A stretch of DNA of 64,000 nucleotides, from the NCBI RefSeq assembly GCF_017086365.1, contig NZ_CP070969.1, forward strand, positions 5,916,001-5,980,000. Reading direction: 5' to 3'. How positions within the stretch are numbered: the first letter of the stretch is position 1; each line of letters opens with the position of its first letter. This document shows positions 36,304 through 45,001 of this stretch, one piece after another. A program made the position numbers and the translations under genes. The DNA is from Paenibacillus tianjinensis. GTDB lineage: Bacteria > Bacillota > Bacilli > Paenibacillales > Paenibacillaceae. The notes under the pieces were generated by a model. It saw nothing but the letters and a program-made list of their open reading frames with translations. It searched no databases and was not told the DNA's origin.

Positions 36304-36544
36304 CGATTACTCTCTCCTCATCACACTACGAATTTCATCAAACCTACTCCTCTCAATTATACAATAATTCCGTTCAGCAACGCTGAAAAGACACCAGCCG
36401 GAGCATACTCTAACGGAAGCGAGCCAGCTCGGGCTCTCCTTACATTTCAATATCCGGACGCAGAAACGCCTTTTAGTATTGCCAGTTTCATTCCCCTCAT
36501 GTACCGTGTTCTTATAGTGACTGTCAATAAAGGGGGAGCATTTG

Positions 36545-37066
36545 ATGTTCATTCAATCAGAGCTGATCGATTTACGGCTGACCACCGGGCAGGATCTTGA
36601 CTTCGTGCTGGCTGCCGAGCAGGATGAGAATAACCGCCGCTACATTGGACAATGGGCGAGGGACAAGCACGCTGCAGCTATCACAGATGAAGATATGCTG
36701 CATCTGATCCTTCAGGAGAAATCTGGCCAGCCGGCCGGCTACGTGATCATTACGGGACTGCAGGACCCCAATTTGACCGTCTGCCTTATGCGGATCGTCG
36801 TTCATATCCAGGGCCGCGGATACGGCAAAAAATTACTCGCACTGCTCACAGAATGGATCTTCACGCATACAGAGACGCACCGGCTATGGCTGGACGTCAA
36901 TGAGCTGAATTCCAGAGCACGGCATGTGTATGAAGGGGCAGGCTTCAAGGTGGACGGTGCACTCCGCGAATCCGTTAAACGGGGTGACATTTTTGAGACC
37001 CTGCTGATTATGTCGGTCCTGCGCCAGGAGTATATGGAGTGCAGACAGCAGCTGCCGGAGCTTTAA
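36545..37066 (+). CDS. GNAT family N-acetyltransferase
   Basis: 173 residues from the ATG at 36545, with AAAGGGGGAG seven bases upstream; the TTG codon before it is not favoured. The acetyl-CoA-binding loop is HIQGRGYGKKLL (about 82-93) and the C-terminal beta-bulge has LDVNELNSRARHVYEGAGF. This resembles RimJ/RimL-type acetyltransferases. The acceptor is unknown. It has no operon partners. Confidence 0.88.
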   Translation: MFIQSELIDLRLTTGQDLDFVLAAEQDENNRRYIGQWARDKHAAAITDEDMLHLILQEKSGQPAGYVIITGLQDPNLTVCLMRIVVHIQGRGYGKKLLALLTEWIFTHTETHRLWLDVNELNSRARHVYEGAGFKVDGALRESVKRGDIFETLLIMSVLRQEYMECRQQLPEL

Positions 37067-37124
37067 TTCCTCCACATCCTGACTGGCCACGCTTCACCAA
37101 ATTGCTGATTGTATCCTAAGCATG

Positions 37125-37154
37125 AAAAAAGGCCGCGATCCGAAGATCACAGCC
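37125..37154 (-). terminator. Terminator of the preT-preA-hydA operon
   Basis: On the minus strand a ten-pair stem (GGCTGTGATC / GATCGCGGCC, two wobble pairs) with a TTCG tetraloop is followed by TTTTTT. Confidence 0.93.
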
Positions 37155-37175
37155 CCCTAGCATGAGGTCTTTCCC

Positions 37176-37415
37176 TTAAATAGGTGTTTCCACTGGCGCA
37201 GCCGGCTTAATCCCGGCAAAAACCACCGTTGTCACATACTTGCGCGCATCTGCCGTCAGCAGCAGCAGCTCCACCGGGTTTTGTCCCGGACCGCCCGGGG
37301 CGAAGGTAACCCTGGCCCCGTCCAGGTCCTCAGCGATATTGATCACTTGGTAGCCCTGTTCCAGCAGCTCATCGATTGCCTGCCGCTCTTGGTCAAACTC
37401 CTCGAATGCAGACAT
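37176..37415 (-). CDS. Small conserved-looking protein coupled to hydA, function unknown
   Basis: 79 residues from the ATG at 37415, one base after the hydA stop, with GGGGGAG nine bases upstream inside the end of hydA. A longer in-frame reading up to 37598 lies over hydA and is discounted. It has no cysteine and no membrane helix. An acidic helical N-terminus ([17 protein letters not shown]) is followed by strands and [18 protein letters not shown]. Its tight coupling suggests it serves pyrimidine breakdown, perhaps as an accessory or stabilising subunit; I do not recognise the family. Confidence 0.72.
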   Translation of the reverse strand: MSAFEEFDQERQAIDELLEQGYQVINIAEDLDGARVTFAPGGPGQNPVELLLLTADARKYVTTVVFAGIKPAAPVETPI

Positions 37416-37416
37416 C

Positions 37417-38844
37417 TTAGACCACTCCCCCGCTGATTTCCGCTTTGACCGGACGTGCTGCTTCTGCCTCGAAACGTTTGCGGTGCAGATATTTGCCGGA
37501 GCCCGCCTGACCGACGAACTGCTTGTCACGGATGACAAATTCACCGCGGCTGAGGACGGAGACCGGCTCGCCCTTGACTTCGAAGCCCTCAAAGGCATTG
37601 TAATCCACTTTCATATGATGGGTTTCCGCAGAGAGAATTCTGTCCACAGACGGATCGAATATCACGATATCGGCATCGCTGCCGATGGCGATCGTTCCCT
37701 TTTTCGGGAATAAACCGAACAGCTTGGCACTGGAGGTAGAGATGATATCCACGAATTTATTGAGCGAGATCCGCCCCTTCTGTACACCTTCGGAGTAGAG
37801 CAGGCTGAAGCGGTCCTCGATGGTCGGCCCGCCGTTCGGAATCTTGGAGAAATCGCCGAGCCCGAGGTCCTTCTGTCCCTTGAAATCGAACGAGCACTGG
37901 TCGGAGCCGATGGTCTGCAGTGTACCGCTCCATAAAGCATCCCACAGCACATCCTGGTTCCACTGCTCGCGCAGCGGCGGGGACCAAACATATTTGGCGC
38001 CTTCGAAATCCGGCTTCTCAAGCGCAGTCTGATCCAGGACCAGATACTGCGGACAGGTCTCGCCGTAGACGCGAAGCCCTTTTTTGCGGGCTTCGGCAAT
38101 CTTCCAGACCGCTTCGGCACAGGTCACGTGCACGACATATAGCTGAGAATCGGTCAGCTCTGTCAAATAAGCAGCCCTGCCGGTTGCTTCACCTTCCAGC
38201 TCCGGAGGCCGGGTCAGTGCGTGGTAGATCGGATCCGTGTTGCCGGCTGCAAGAGCCTGTTCCACCAGATATTCGATCACATCACCGTTCTCGGCATGAA
38301 CCATAACGAGTGCGCCTTCCCGCTTGGCAGCCTGCAGTGTCTTGAACAGCACGCCGTCATCCGCCTGGAAGGTGTTCTTGTACGCCATGAATACCTTCAG
38401 CGAGGTAATGCCCTCGTCTTCAATAATCTGCGGCAGTTCAGCGAGTACCCTGTCATTCAGCTCCGACACCATCAGGTGGAAGCTGTAGTCAATGACCGCC
38501 TTATCCTGTGACTTGTTATGCCAGGTATCCACGGCGCTTTGCAGCGGCTGGCCCTTGGTAGTCAGGCAGAAGTCGATAACCGTTGTCGTGCCCCCGAATG
38601 CGGCGGCAATCGTTCCGCTCTCGAAATCATCGGCGGTAACAGTTCCGCCAAAGGGCATGTCGAGATGGGTGTGGGGATCAATTCCCCCGGGAAATACATA
38701 ACAGCCGGAGGCGTCTACGATTTCAGCATCCGGCGCTTCCAGATTCAGACCGATTCCGGTCACAATCCCGTCCTCGATCAGAACGTCCCCTGCATAAGTG
38801 TCCGCTGCGGTAACGATAATTCCGTTCTTGATGATCTTCTTCAT
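37417..38844 (-). CDS. hydA: Dihydropyrimidinase
   Basis: 475 residues, the family length. The two-metal amidohydrolase site is complete: DPHTHLD (about 57-63), the carboxylated Lys in SLKVFMAYK (about 149), HAENGD (about 181), HVTC (about 238) and SDQCSF (about 315). It opens dihydrouracil or dihydrothymine to N-carbamoyl-beta-alanine or its methyl form in the cytoplasm, step two of reductive pyrimidine breakdown; related enzymes also act on hydantoins. It starts one base after preA, with GGAGGTGG inside the end of preA. Confidence 0.95.
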   Translation of the reverse strand: MKKIIKNGIIVTAADTYAGDVLIEDGIVTGIGLNLEAPDAEIVDASGCYVFPGGIDPHTHLDMPFGGTVTADDFESGTIAAAFGGTTTVIDFCLTTKGQPLQSAVDTWHNKSQDKAVIDYSFHLMVSELNDRVLAELPQIIEDEGITSLKVFMAYKNTFQADDGVLFKTLQAAKREGALVMVHAENGDVIEYLVEQALAAGNTDPIYHALTRPPELEGEATGRAAYLTELTDSQLYVVHVTCAEAVWKIAEARKKGLRVYGETCPQYLVLDQTALEKPDFEGAKYVWSPPLREQWNQDVLWDALWSGTLQTIGSDQCSFDFKGQKDLGLGDFSKIPNGGPTIEDRFSLLYSEGVQKGRISLNKFVDIISTSSAKLFGLFPKKGTIAIGSDADIVIFDPSVDRILSAETHHMKVDYNAFEGFEVKGEPVSVLSRGEFVIRDKQFVGQAGSGKYLHRKRFEAEAARPVKAEISGGVV

Positions 38845-38845
38845 C

Positions 38846-40135
38846 CTAAACCACCTCCGCTTCCGAATATGAGCCGTTCAAGCCGCTGATTACCTGATTC
38901 CGCTGATTCCAGGTCATTGGCGCCACGCCGCTTTCCAGGGCGACCATATCAATCGCGCCATCCGCCGGACAGACAATCGAGCACAGATTACAGCCTACGC
39001 AATCTTCCTCACGCACCTGAAGAACCGCTTTGCCGTCAGCATTCGTCAGCATATCAATACATTGATGCGAGGCATCCTCACAGGCAATATGGCATTTATT
39101 GCAGTTAATGCAGTTGTCCTCGTTAATCCGTGCAACCACTTTATAGTTAAGGTCGAGATCACCCCAGTTGGAGTATTTAGGCACTGATTTGCCGATCAGC
39201 TCCGTTACCGAAGCCAGACCCTTGTCATCCAGATAGTTATTCAGACCGTCGATCATTTCTTCAACGATCCGGAAGCCGTGATGCATGACCGCCGTACAGA
39301 CCTGAATGCCGGTGGATCCCATCAGCATGAATTCAACAACATCCTGCCAGGTGGAAATGCCCCCGATCCCGGAAATCGGAACACCGACCCCACGGTCCCG
39401 GGCACATTCTGCCACCATGCTCAGGGCAATCGGCTTCACTGCCGGGCCGCAATAGCCGCCGTGCGCGCCTTGGCCGCCGACATTCGGAATCGTGTTCCAG
39501 CTGTGGATATCCACGCCTGCCAGACTGTTAATCGTATTGATCAGGCTGATCGCGTCTGCACCGCCTTTAACCGCATGCCGGGCCACGACCGTAATGTCGG
39601 TAATATTCGGGGTCAGCTTCACGATAACCGGCGTGGTCGCCACTTCCTTCACCCAGGTCGTCTGCGCCTGCACCAGATCAGGCTGCTGGCCGGAGGCCGC
39701 ACCCATTCCGCGCTCGGCCATGCCGTGCGGACAGCCGAAGTTCAGCTCCAGCCCGTCTACACCGACCGCCTCCACCCGCTTGACGATCTCATGCCACTTT
39801 TCCTGCTTTGGTTCTACCATCAGGGAGGCAATAATCGCATGATTCGGAAATCTCTTCTTTGTCTCATAGATTTCCTTCAGGTTCACTTCCAGCGGACGGT
39901 CCGTAATCAATTCAATGTTGTTAAAGCCCGCTACCCGCTGTCCATTAAAATGCACCGCTGCAAACCGGGAAGAGGTGTTGATGACCGGTTCACCCAGCGT
40001 CTTCCAGACGGCTCCTCCCCAGCCAGCCTCAAACGCCCGCTGCACCTGATAACCTGTATTGGTAGGCGGCGCAGAGGCCAGCCAGAACGGATTGGGTGAC
40101 TTGATTCCTGCAAGATCAATACTCAAATCTGCCAT
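38846..40135 (-). CDS. preA: Dihydropyrimidine dehydrogenase subunit PreA
   Basis: 429 residues. An FMN-binding TIM barrel like dihydroorotate dehydrogenase spans about 1-310, with the catalytic-loop cysteine in ELNFGCPHGM. A C-terminal ferredoxin domain holds two four-cysteine clusters (CINCNKCHIAC and CVGCNLCSIVC). With PreT it reduces uracil and thymine to the dihydro forms using NADH, the bacterial counterpart of eukaryotic DPD. GGGAGGG is seven bases before the ATG. It is the second gene of the preT-preA-hydA operon, 69 bp after preT. Confidence 0.95.
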   Translation of the reverse strand: MADLSIDLAGIKSPNPFWLASAPPTNTGYQVQRAFEAGWGGAVWKTLGEPVINTSSRFAAVHFNGQRVAGFNNIELITDRPLEVNLKEIYETKKRFPNHAIIASLMVEPKQEKWHEIVKRVEAVGVDGLELNFGCPHGMAERGMGAASGQQPDLVQAQTTWVKEVATTPVIVKLTPNITDITVVARHAVKGGADAISLINTINSLAGVDIHSWNTIPNVGGQGAHGGYCGPAVKPIALSMVAECARDRGVGVPISGIGGISTWQDVVEFMLMGSTGIQVCTAVMHHGFRIVEEMIDGLNNYLDDKGLASVTELIGKSVPKYSNWGDLDLNYKVVARINEDNCINCNKCHIACEDASHQCIDMLTNADGKAVLQVREEDCVGCNLCSIVCPADGAIDMVALESGVAPMTWNQRNQVISGLNGSYSEAEVV

Positions 40136-40204
40136 TGATATTCCCTCCCTGTCATATGAAGTCCGCCTAAACCAGCCGGGCCCGTGCTGCTCACATACTC
40201 CCGG

Positions 40205-41596
40205 TTATACCGCGGAGCCTACTACGCTGTCCTGCAGACCCGATAATTGCTTCACAATCGCGTAGGCCGCATCCTTGCCCTGCTGTGCCGCGGATACCAC
40301 CATCGCTTCACCTTTACCAGAGCCGAATACAATATCCCCGGCCGCAAAAATCATTGGATCAGACGTCCGGCCGGTCTTCTCATCAATCTTCACTACACCC
40401 CAATTGTGCTCCAGACCCAGCGCCTCGATCAGATCAATGCGCCGTTTCTGCCCGATCGCTACTACTACAGCGTCGACCGGCATCACGAATTCCGAGCCTT
40501 CAATAGGCATTGGCGTCAGGCGTCCGTCTTTGCCGGTCTCGCCGGTCAGCTTCATCTGCACACATTCCAGCCCGGTCACATTACCCAGCTCATCGCCGAC
40601 AATCCGCTTTGGCAGCGTCAGCCAATTGAATTCCACACCCTCCTGCTTGGCGAATTCATATTCGAAGTCGTAGGCCGTCATCTCGCTCCGGGTGCGGCGG
40701 TAGACCATCTTCACATTCGCTGCTCCGAGCCGCATGGAGCAGGTCGCAGCATCAATCGCGGTGTTGCCTGCGCCAATGACCGCCACACGCTGGCCCATCA
40801 GCTCCAGTGTCGGGATCCCCGTCTTCGTGGTCTCTACGAGCTCTATTGCATCGTATACACCGGACAGCTTCTCGCCTTCTATTCCCAGCGGAGGAACATA
40901 CCCCATTCCTGCTGCCAGTACAATCGCATCGTACTCCGCTTTGAGCTCCTCTACCGCAACGTCAACGCCAACCTTTACCCCGGTACGGATTTCAACGCCC
41001 AGCTTCTCTACCTGCTCTACTTCCCACAGCGAGATGGACTGCGGCAGCCGGAACGAGACGATCCCGTGTGTATCCAGTCCTCCGGCAAGCTGCTTGGCCT
41101 CATAGATCACTACAGCAAACCCTTCGCGCGCCAGCTCTCTGGCTGCGGACAAGCCTGCAGGACCGCCGCCGATTACAGCGACCTTTTTGCCGTTCGGCAC
41201 ACCAGCCTTAAACAACTGGACTCCGCTGTTAATCGCCCAGTCGGTAGCATAACGCTGCAGCAATCCGATTTGAATCGGCGCCGAAGCATCGTTCAGCACG
41301 CAGGCGCCTTCGCACAGCTCCTCGGTCGGGCAGACACGCGCGCAGCTGGCCCCCACCGGATTGGAATCCATAATGGTCTGTGCCGAGCCCTTCAGATTAT
41401 CGGTGGCAATCCGCTTAATAAAGGAAGGAATATTGATGCTGGTCGGGCAGGCTTTAATGCAGGGCGCATCATAACAATAGAGACAGCGGTTGGATTCCTC
41501 AATTGCACCTTTGCGGCTAAGCCCGGGCTCAGCCTCGGCGAAGTTTCGCATGAACATGTCAGGCGTGAATGCAGTTAACGGAGAAGTGTGCTCCAT
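40205..41596 (-). CDS. preT: Dihydropyrimidine dehydrogenase subunit PreT
   Basis: 463 residues of the glutamate-synthase small-subunit type. N-terminal Fe-S cysteines (CLYCYDAPCIKAC, about 39-51) precede an FAD site (GGGPAGLSAARELA, about 143) and a dinucleotide-binding GAGNTAIDAA (about 275). PreT takes electrons from NAD(P)H and passes them through FAD and Fe-S clusters to PreA. It is the first gene of the operon and divergent from pucR across a 331-bp control region carrying a GlnR/TnrA box and a TAGACA palindrome. Confidence 0.95.
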   Translation of the reverse strand: MEHTSPLTAFTPDMFMRNFAEAEPGLSRKGAIEESNRCLYCYDAPCIKACPTSINIPSFIKRIATDNLKGSAQTIMDSNPVGASCARVCPTEELCEGACVLNDASAPIQIGLLQRYATDWAINSGVQLFKAGVPNGKKVAVIGGGPAGLSAARELAREGFAVVIYEAKQLAGGLDTHGIVSFRLPQSISLWEVEQVEKLGVEIRTGVKVGVDVAVEELKAEYDAIVLAAGMGYVPPLGIEGEKLSGVYDAIELVETTKTGIPTLELMGQRVAVIGAGNTAIDAATCSMRLGAANVKMVYRRTRSEMTAYDFEYEFAKQEGVEFNWLTLPKRIVGDELGNVTGLECVQMKLTGETGKDGRLTPMPIEGSEFVMPVDAVVVAIGQKRRIDLIEALGLEHNWGVVKIDEKTGRTSDPMIFAAGDIVFGSGKGEAMVVSAAQQGKDAAYAIVKQLSGLQDSVVGSAV

Positions 41597-41673
41597 CAGT
41601 TATCCCTCCCTTTGGACAAATGGCGTTTTAGGTGTTACAGAAAATCCTTATTCCCGGCTTCTAAATCATCTTT

Positions 41674-41692
41674 GTGTTATATAATATAACAC
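41674..41692. promoter_or_regulatory. GlnR/TnrA box upstream of preT
   Basis: Perfect palindrome GTGTTATAT-A-ATATAACAC. It matches TGTNA-N7-TNACA exactly and ends 78 bp from the preT start. It lies in the 331-bp preT-pucR gap, which is AT-rich and also holds the palindrome at 41846-41864. Confidence 0.78.
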
Positions 41693-41845
41693 TATTACGA
41701 TAATTGCCTTAATATTTTGCTTACATATAAGGTATAATGTAGTAAAATAAACTTAAAATCAAAAAAAATGTCCTTTTTCTATCTGCTCAGGTTATATATC
41801 CTAACATATTATAATCAAACTATAGTCATTTCGATTTTTCGTTAC

Positions 41846-41864
41846 ATTAGACACATTGTCTAAT
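41846..41864. promoter_or_regulatory. TAGACA palindrome, candidate PucR operator
   Basis: ATTAGACA-CAT-TGTCTAAT has perfect 8-bp arms and lies 64 bp before the pucR start. The same half-sites recur at 50439-50487 upstream of the ABC importer operon. Assignment to PucR is inference. Confidence 0.62.
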
Positions 41865-41927
41865 TTCAAAAGTGTATTTTTTACGTGAAAGCAAGTGACA
41901 GGGCACAAGAGCGAGGGGGGAAAGCAT

Positions 41928-43616
41928 ATGGATTGGGAACTTGTATTTACCATCCGTGATGCGCTGAAAAGACCGCTGTTTGCAGAGGCGGAGATCATCG
42001 GCGGCAAACACGGACTGAACCGGGCCATCCGCTGGGTGCATGTGCTGGAGAGCGCCAGCTTCGAAAGTCTGATCCACGGTGAGGAAATGATTCTGACTAC
42101 AGGCATGGGTGCGTGTGCAGATATTGCTTCTTCCTTATCCTTTATGCAGAATCTGATTGATAAGAACGCCGCCTGCTTATGTATCGAGCTGGGAGCTTAC
42201 TTCAGCAGCATCCCGCAGGAGATGATCGAGCTGGCCAACCGCCATGATTTTCCGCTGATCATCTTTACCCGTACCGTACGCTTCGTAGATATCACACTCG
42301 ACCTGCATTCCCTCATCATTAACCGTCATCACCGGATGCTCCAGGAACTGGAGAGTATCTCCCGTGAGTTCCACCGTCTGACACTGACTTCCCAGGGCAC
42401 CCTGAAGGTGCTGCAGTTATTATGCAAAAGCACCCGCACCCAAATTGTTTATATGCAGCTGCAGGGTAAACCGTTGTTCTTCCCGGCGCTTTCGCCGGAT
42501 GAGCAGGCTCCGCTGCTGAGCTTCTTCGAAGCCTTCAGCGAGGAGATGGAGGGGGTGCAGCCCGATGCCGCACCATATATCCGTGAATACGGCCATAAGA
42601 TGATTGCGGTTAAGCCGGTGGGCGCACTCGACCAGACCTGGGCCTATATCCTGATGGTCTGCAATCACAAGCCGCAGGAATTCGACTGTCTGCTGCTGGA
42701 TTCCGCTTCCCTCTCGATTGCCCAGGAGCTGCTGCGCACCCGCTATATGGAAGAGCGCAAGCTGTTCTCCGAGAATCTGTGGGTCGATGAGCTGATCAGC
42801 GGGCGCACCCAGGACGATAACCGGCTCAAAGGGCTGGTCGGCCCGGATTTCAATGTTGTGAACGAACTGCCCTACCGTGTCTGCCTGATTGAAATCGAGA
42901 ATCCGCGCGACGTCAAATGGAACAGCTCGGAAAATGACTGGGAATCGATTACCTTCCACCTGTCGCTCATTCTGCGTTCCCTCTTCGAGAAATACTCCCT
43001 GCGGCCGCTAATCACACTCAAGAACAACCGCCTGACTGTAATTGCACTCGACATCCAGTCGAAGCTTCCCGGCAAGCTGCGGCTGCAGCAGGCACTGGAT
43101 GCCCTCCAGCATATCCGGGCCGACGAGAAGCTGAAGGACCTGCAGCTCGTCATCGGAGTCAGCAAGTCCCATAAGGGTCTGAAGCATGCCTATGCCGGAT
43201 ATCAGGAATCCGTACAGGCCCTGTCACTCTATTCGTGCTACCAGAAATCCGTACTGTTCTACGAGGAGCTCGGGGTGTTCCAGCTTCTGCTCAACCTGAA
43301 TGACGGCAAGACCCTGGAGAACTTCATCCGCAGCTATCTCGGCCCGCTGATTGACCATGACCAGTCCAAGGGCAGCGAGCTGCTGCTCACGCTCCGCGTA
43401 TTCCTTGATCATGACGGCTCGAAGCAAATCGCGGCCCGCAATCTGTTCATCGTCAGACAATCGCTCTACTACCGGCTGGACAAAATCACCGAGCTGCTCG
43501 GTGAGGACTTCATGCTCCCGGAGAACCGCATATCGATTCAAGTTGCCCTGCGGGCTTACCAGCTTCTATATCCGGAGAAGCTCACTCTGCCCAGCTCCCG
43601 TTCAGCACAGCTGTGA
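41928..43616 (+). CDS. PucR family transcriptional regulator
   Basis: 562 residues from the ATG at 41928, with GAGGGGGGAAAG upstream; a start at 41895 lies before that site. The N-terminal PucR domain begins TIRDALKRPLF and contains WVHVLESASF (about 37-46). The middle is GGDEF-like but lacks the motif, and the C-terminus has the PucR HTH (GSKQIAARNLFIVRQSLYYRL, about 508-528). PucR controls purine use in B. subtilis; here it is flanked on both sides by pyrimidine-breakdown genes and likely controls them. Its 3' end overlaps the convergent aminotransferase gene by 35 bp. Confidence 0.9.
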   Translation: MDWELVFTIRDALKRPLFAEAEIIGGKHGLNRAIRWVHVLESASFESLIHGEEMILTTGMGACADIASSLSFMQNLIDKNAACLCIELGAYFSSIPQEMIELANRHDFPLIIFTRTVRFVDITLDLHSLIINRHHRMLQELESISREFHRLTLTSQGTLKVLQLLCKSTRTQIVYMQLQGKPLFFPALSPDEQAPLLSFFEAFSEEMEGVQPDAAPYIREYGHKMIAVKPVGALDQTWAYILMVCNHKPQEFDCLLLDSASLSIAQELLRTRYMEERKLFSENLWVDELISGRTQDDNRLKGLVGPDFNVVNELPYRVCLIEIENPRDVKWNSSENDWESITFHLSLILRSLFEKYSLRPLITLKNNRLTVIALDIQSKLPGKLRLQQALDALQHIRADEKLKDLQLVIGVSKSHKGLKHAYAGYQESVQALSLYSCYQKSVLFYEELGVFQLLLNLNDGKTLENFIRSYLGPLIDHDQSKGSELLLTLRVFLDHDGSKQIAARNLFIVRQSLYYRLDKITELLGEDFMLPENRISIQVALRAYQLLYPEKLTLPSSRSAQL

Positions 43617-44949
43617 GTGTCTCCACAATGAACTGGATATCCTCATCGGTAGAGGACAGCGGAGGTGCAACGGTCAGCACATTGTTGAAGCCTGCCACCG
43701 TATCCCCGTTTTTGCCGATGATAAGGCCTTTGGCTTTACAGTCGGCAATAATGCCTTTGACGGTGTCCAGATCGGCCGGCTGCTTGGTAGCTTTGTCGGC
43801 CACCAGTTCAATGCCGAGAACCAGCCCGAAGCTGCGGATATCGCCGACCAGCTTGTGCTCCAGCAGCCCGGAAAGCCCGCTGTACAGCCTTTGCCCCAGA
43901 ATGTCTGCACGCTCCACCAGATTCTCCTGCTCCAGCACCTCCAGATTGCGCAGTGCCAGAGCACACGCAGCCGGATTGCCGCCGAAGGTGTTGACGTGGC
44001 GGAAATGGCCGTAGCTGTCACTGTTATCCTTGAAGGCTTCATAAATATCCTTGCGTACTGCCGTTGCCGAGAGCGGGAGGTAAGCGCTGGTCAAGCCTTT
44101 CGCCATGGTTACGATATCCGGCTTGATCCCGAAATTCTGATGGCCGAATTTACGCCCGGACCGCCCGAAGCCGCAGATTACCTCGTCAATAATCAGCAGC
44201 ACACCGTGCTTCCGGCAGATTTCCTGCACCCGGTCCAGATACACCTGGTGCGGCACGATCACACCACCGCCGGTAATGACCGGCTCCATAATAACGGCTG
44301 CAACCGTCTCAACGCCTTCCCAGACGATAGTATCCTCAATCGCCTGCGCACATTGGAGGTTGAATTCCTCTACAGTCATGCCTGCGGGACGGCGGTAGCT
44401 GTCCGGCGGAGCAACATGCAGGAACCCGGCAACCAGCGGCTCATATTTATACTTGCGCTGCGCCTGGCCTGTCGCCGACAGCGCCCCGAGCGAGCTGCCG
44501 TGATAGCCGCGGTAGCGGGCAATGAATTTATGCCGGTAATGCTGGCCGATCTGCTGCTGGTACTGACGCGCTATTTTGAAGGCTGCCTCGTTCGCTTCCG
44601 ATCCGCTGTTGGAGAAGAAGATCACATAATCACCCTCCAGCCATTCGTTCAGCTTCTCGGCGAGCGCGATAGCCGGCATATGGCTCTGGGTCAGCGGAAA
44701 ATACGGCAGGCTTAGCAGCTGATTGTAGGCCGCCTCGGCCAGCTCCTTGCGTCCATATCCGACATTTACACACCATAGTCCGGACATGCCATCCAAAAAT
44801 TTGTTTCCATCGATATCGGTAACCCAGGATCCGCTGGCTGAAGCTGCGATCATCGGCGGATTCGCCTCGCTGTAAGGTGTAATGTTATGCCATAAATACT
44901 GCTGATCCTTCTTGATGGCCGCTTCACTCTCTTTGCCCAGGCTCTGCAT
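43582..44949 (-). CDS. Class III omega-aminotransferase, probable beta-alanine transaminase
   Basis: 455 residues from the ATG at 44949, with GAGGAGAG nine bases upstream; a start 39 bases earlier lacks a site. It is fold-type I, class III: HNITPYSEANP at the start, GSEANEAAFK near 120, RGYHGSS near 150, LLIIDEVICGFGR with the PLP-ring Asp near 255, and the Schiff-base Lys in TMAKGLTSAYLP near 285. In this context the likely reaction is beta-alanine (or 3-aminoisobutyrate) plus pyruvate or 2-oxoglutarate to malonate (or methylmalonate) semialdehyde. It lies 52 bp after the dehydrogenase gene. Confidence 0.9.
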   Translation of the reverse strand: MQSLGKESEAAIKKDQQYLWHNITPYSEANPPMIAASASGSWVTDIDGNKFLDGMSGLWCVNVGYGRKELAEAAYNQLLSLPYFPLTQSHMPAIALAEKLNEWLEGDYVIFFSNSGSEANEAAFKIARQYQQQIGQHYRHKFIARYRGYHGSSLGALSATGQAQRKYKYEPLVAGFLHVAPPDSYRRPAGMTVEEFNLQCAQAIEDTIVWEGVETVAAVIMEPVITGGGVIVPHQVYLDRVQEICRKHGVLLIIDEVICGFGRSGRKFGHQNFGIKPDIVTMAKGLTSAYLPLSATAVRKDIYEAFKDNSDSYGHFRHVNTFGGNPAACALALRNLEVLEQENLVERADILGQRLYSGLSGLLEHKLVGDIRSFGLVLGIELVADKATKQPADLDTVKGIIADCKAKGLIIGKNGDTVAGFNNVLTVAPPLSSTDEDIQFIVETLTAVLNGSWAE

Positions 44950-45001
44950 GGCAACTCTCTCCTCTCGATATTCCAGTTTATTTAACATGCATCTGATGCG
45001 G

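Noticed and set aside
36307..36552. Minus-strand 81-codon open frame in the gap before the GNAT gene
   Set aside because: Cysteine- and basic-rich translation with no motif and no ribosome site; it overlaps the ribosome site and start of the GNAT gene.
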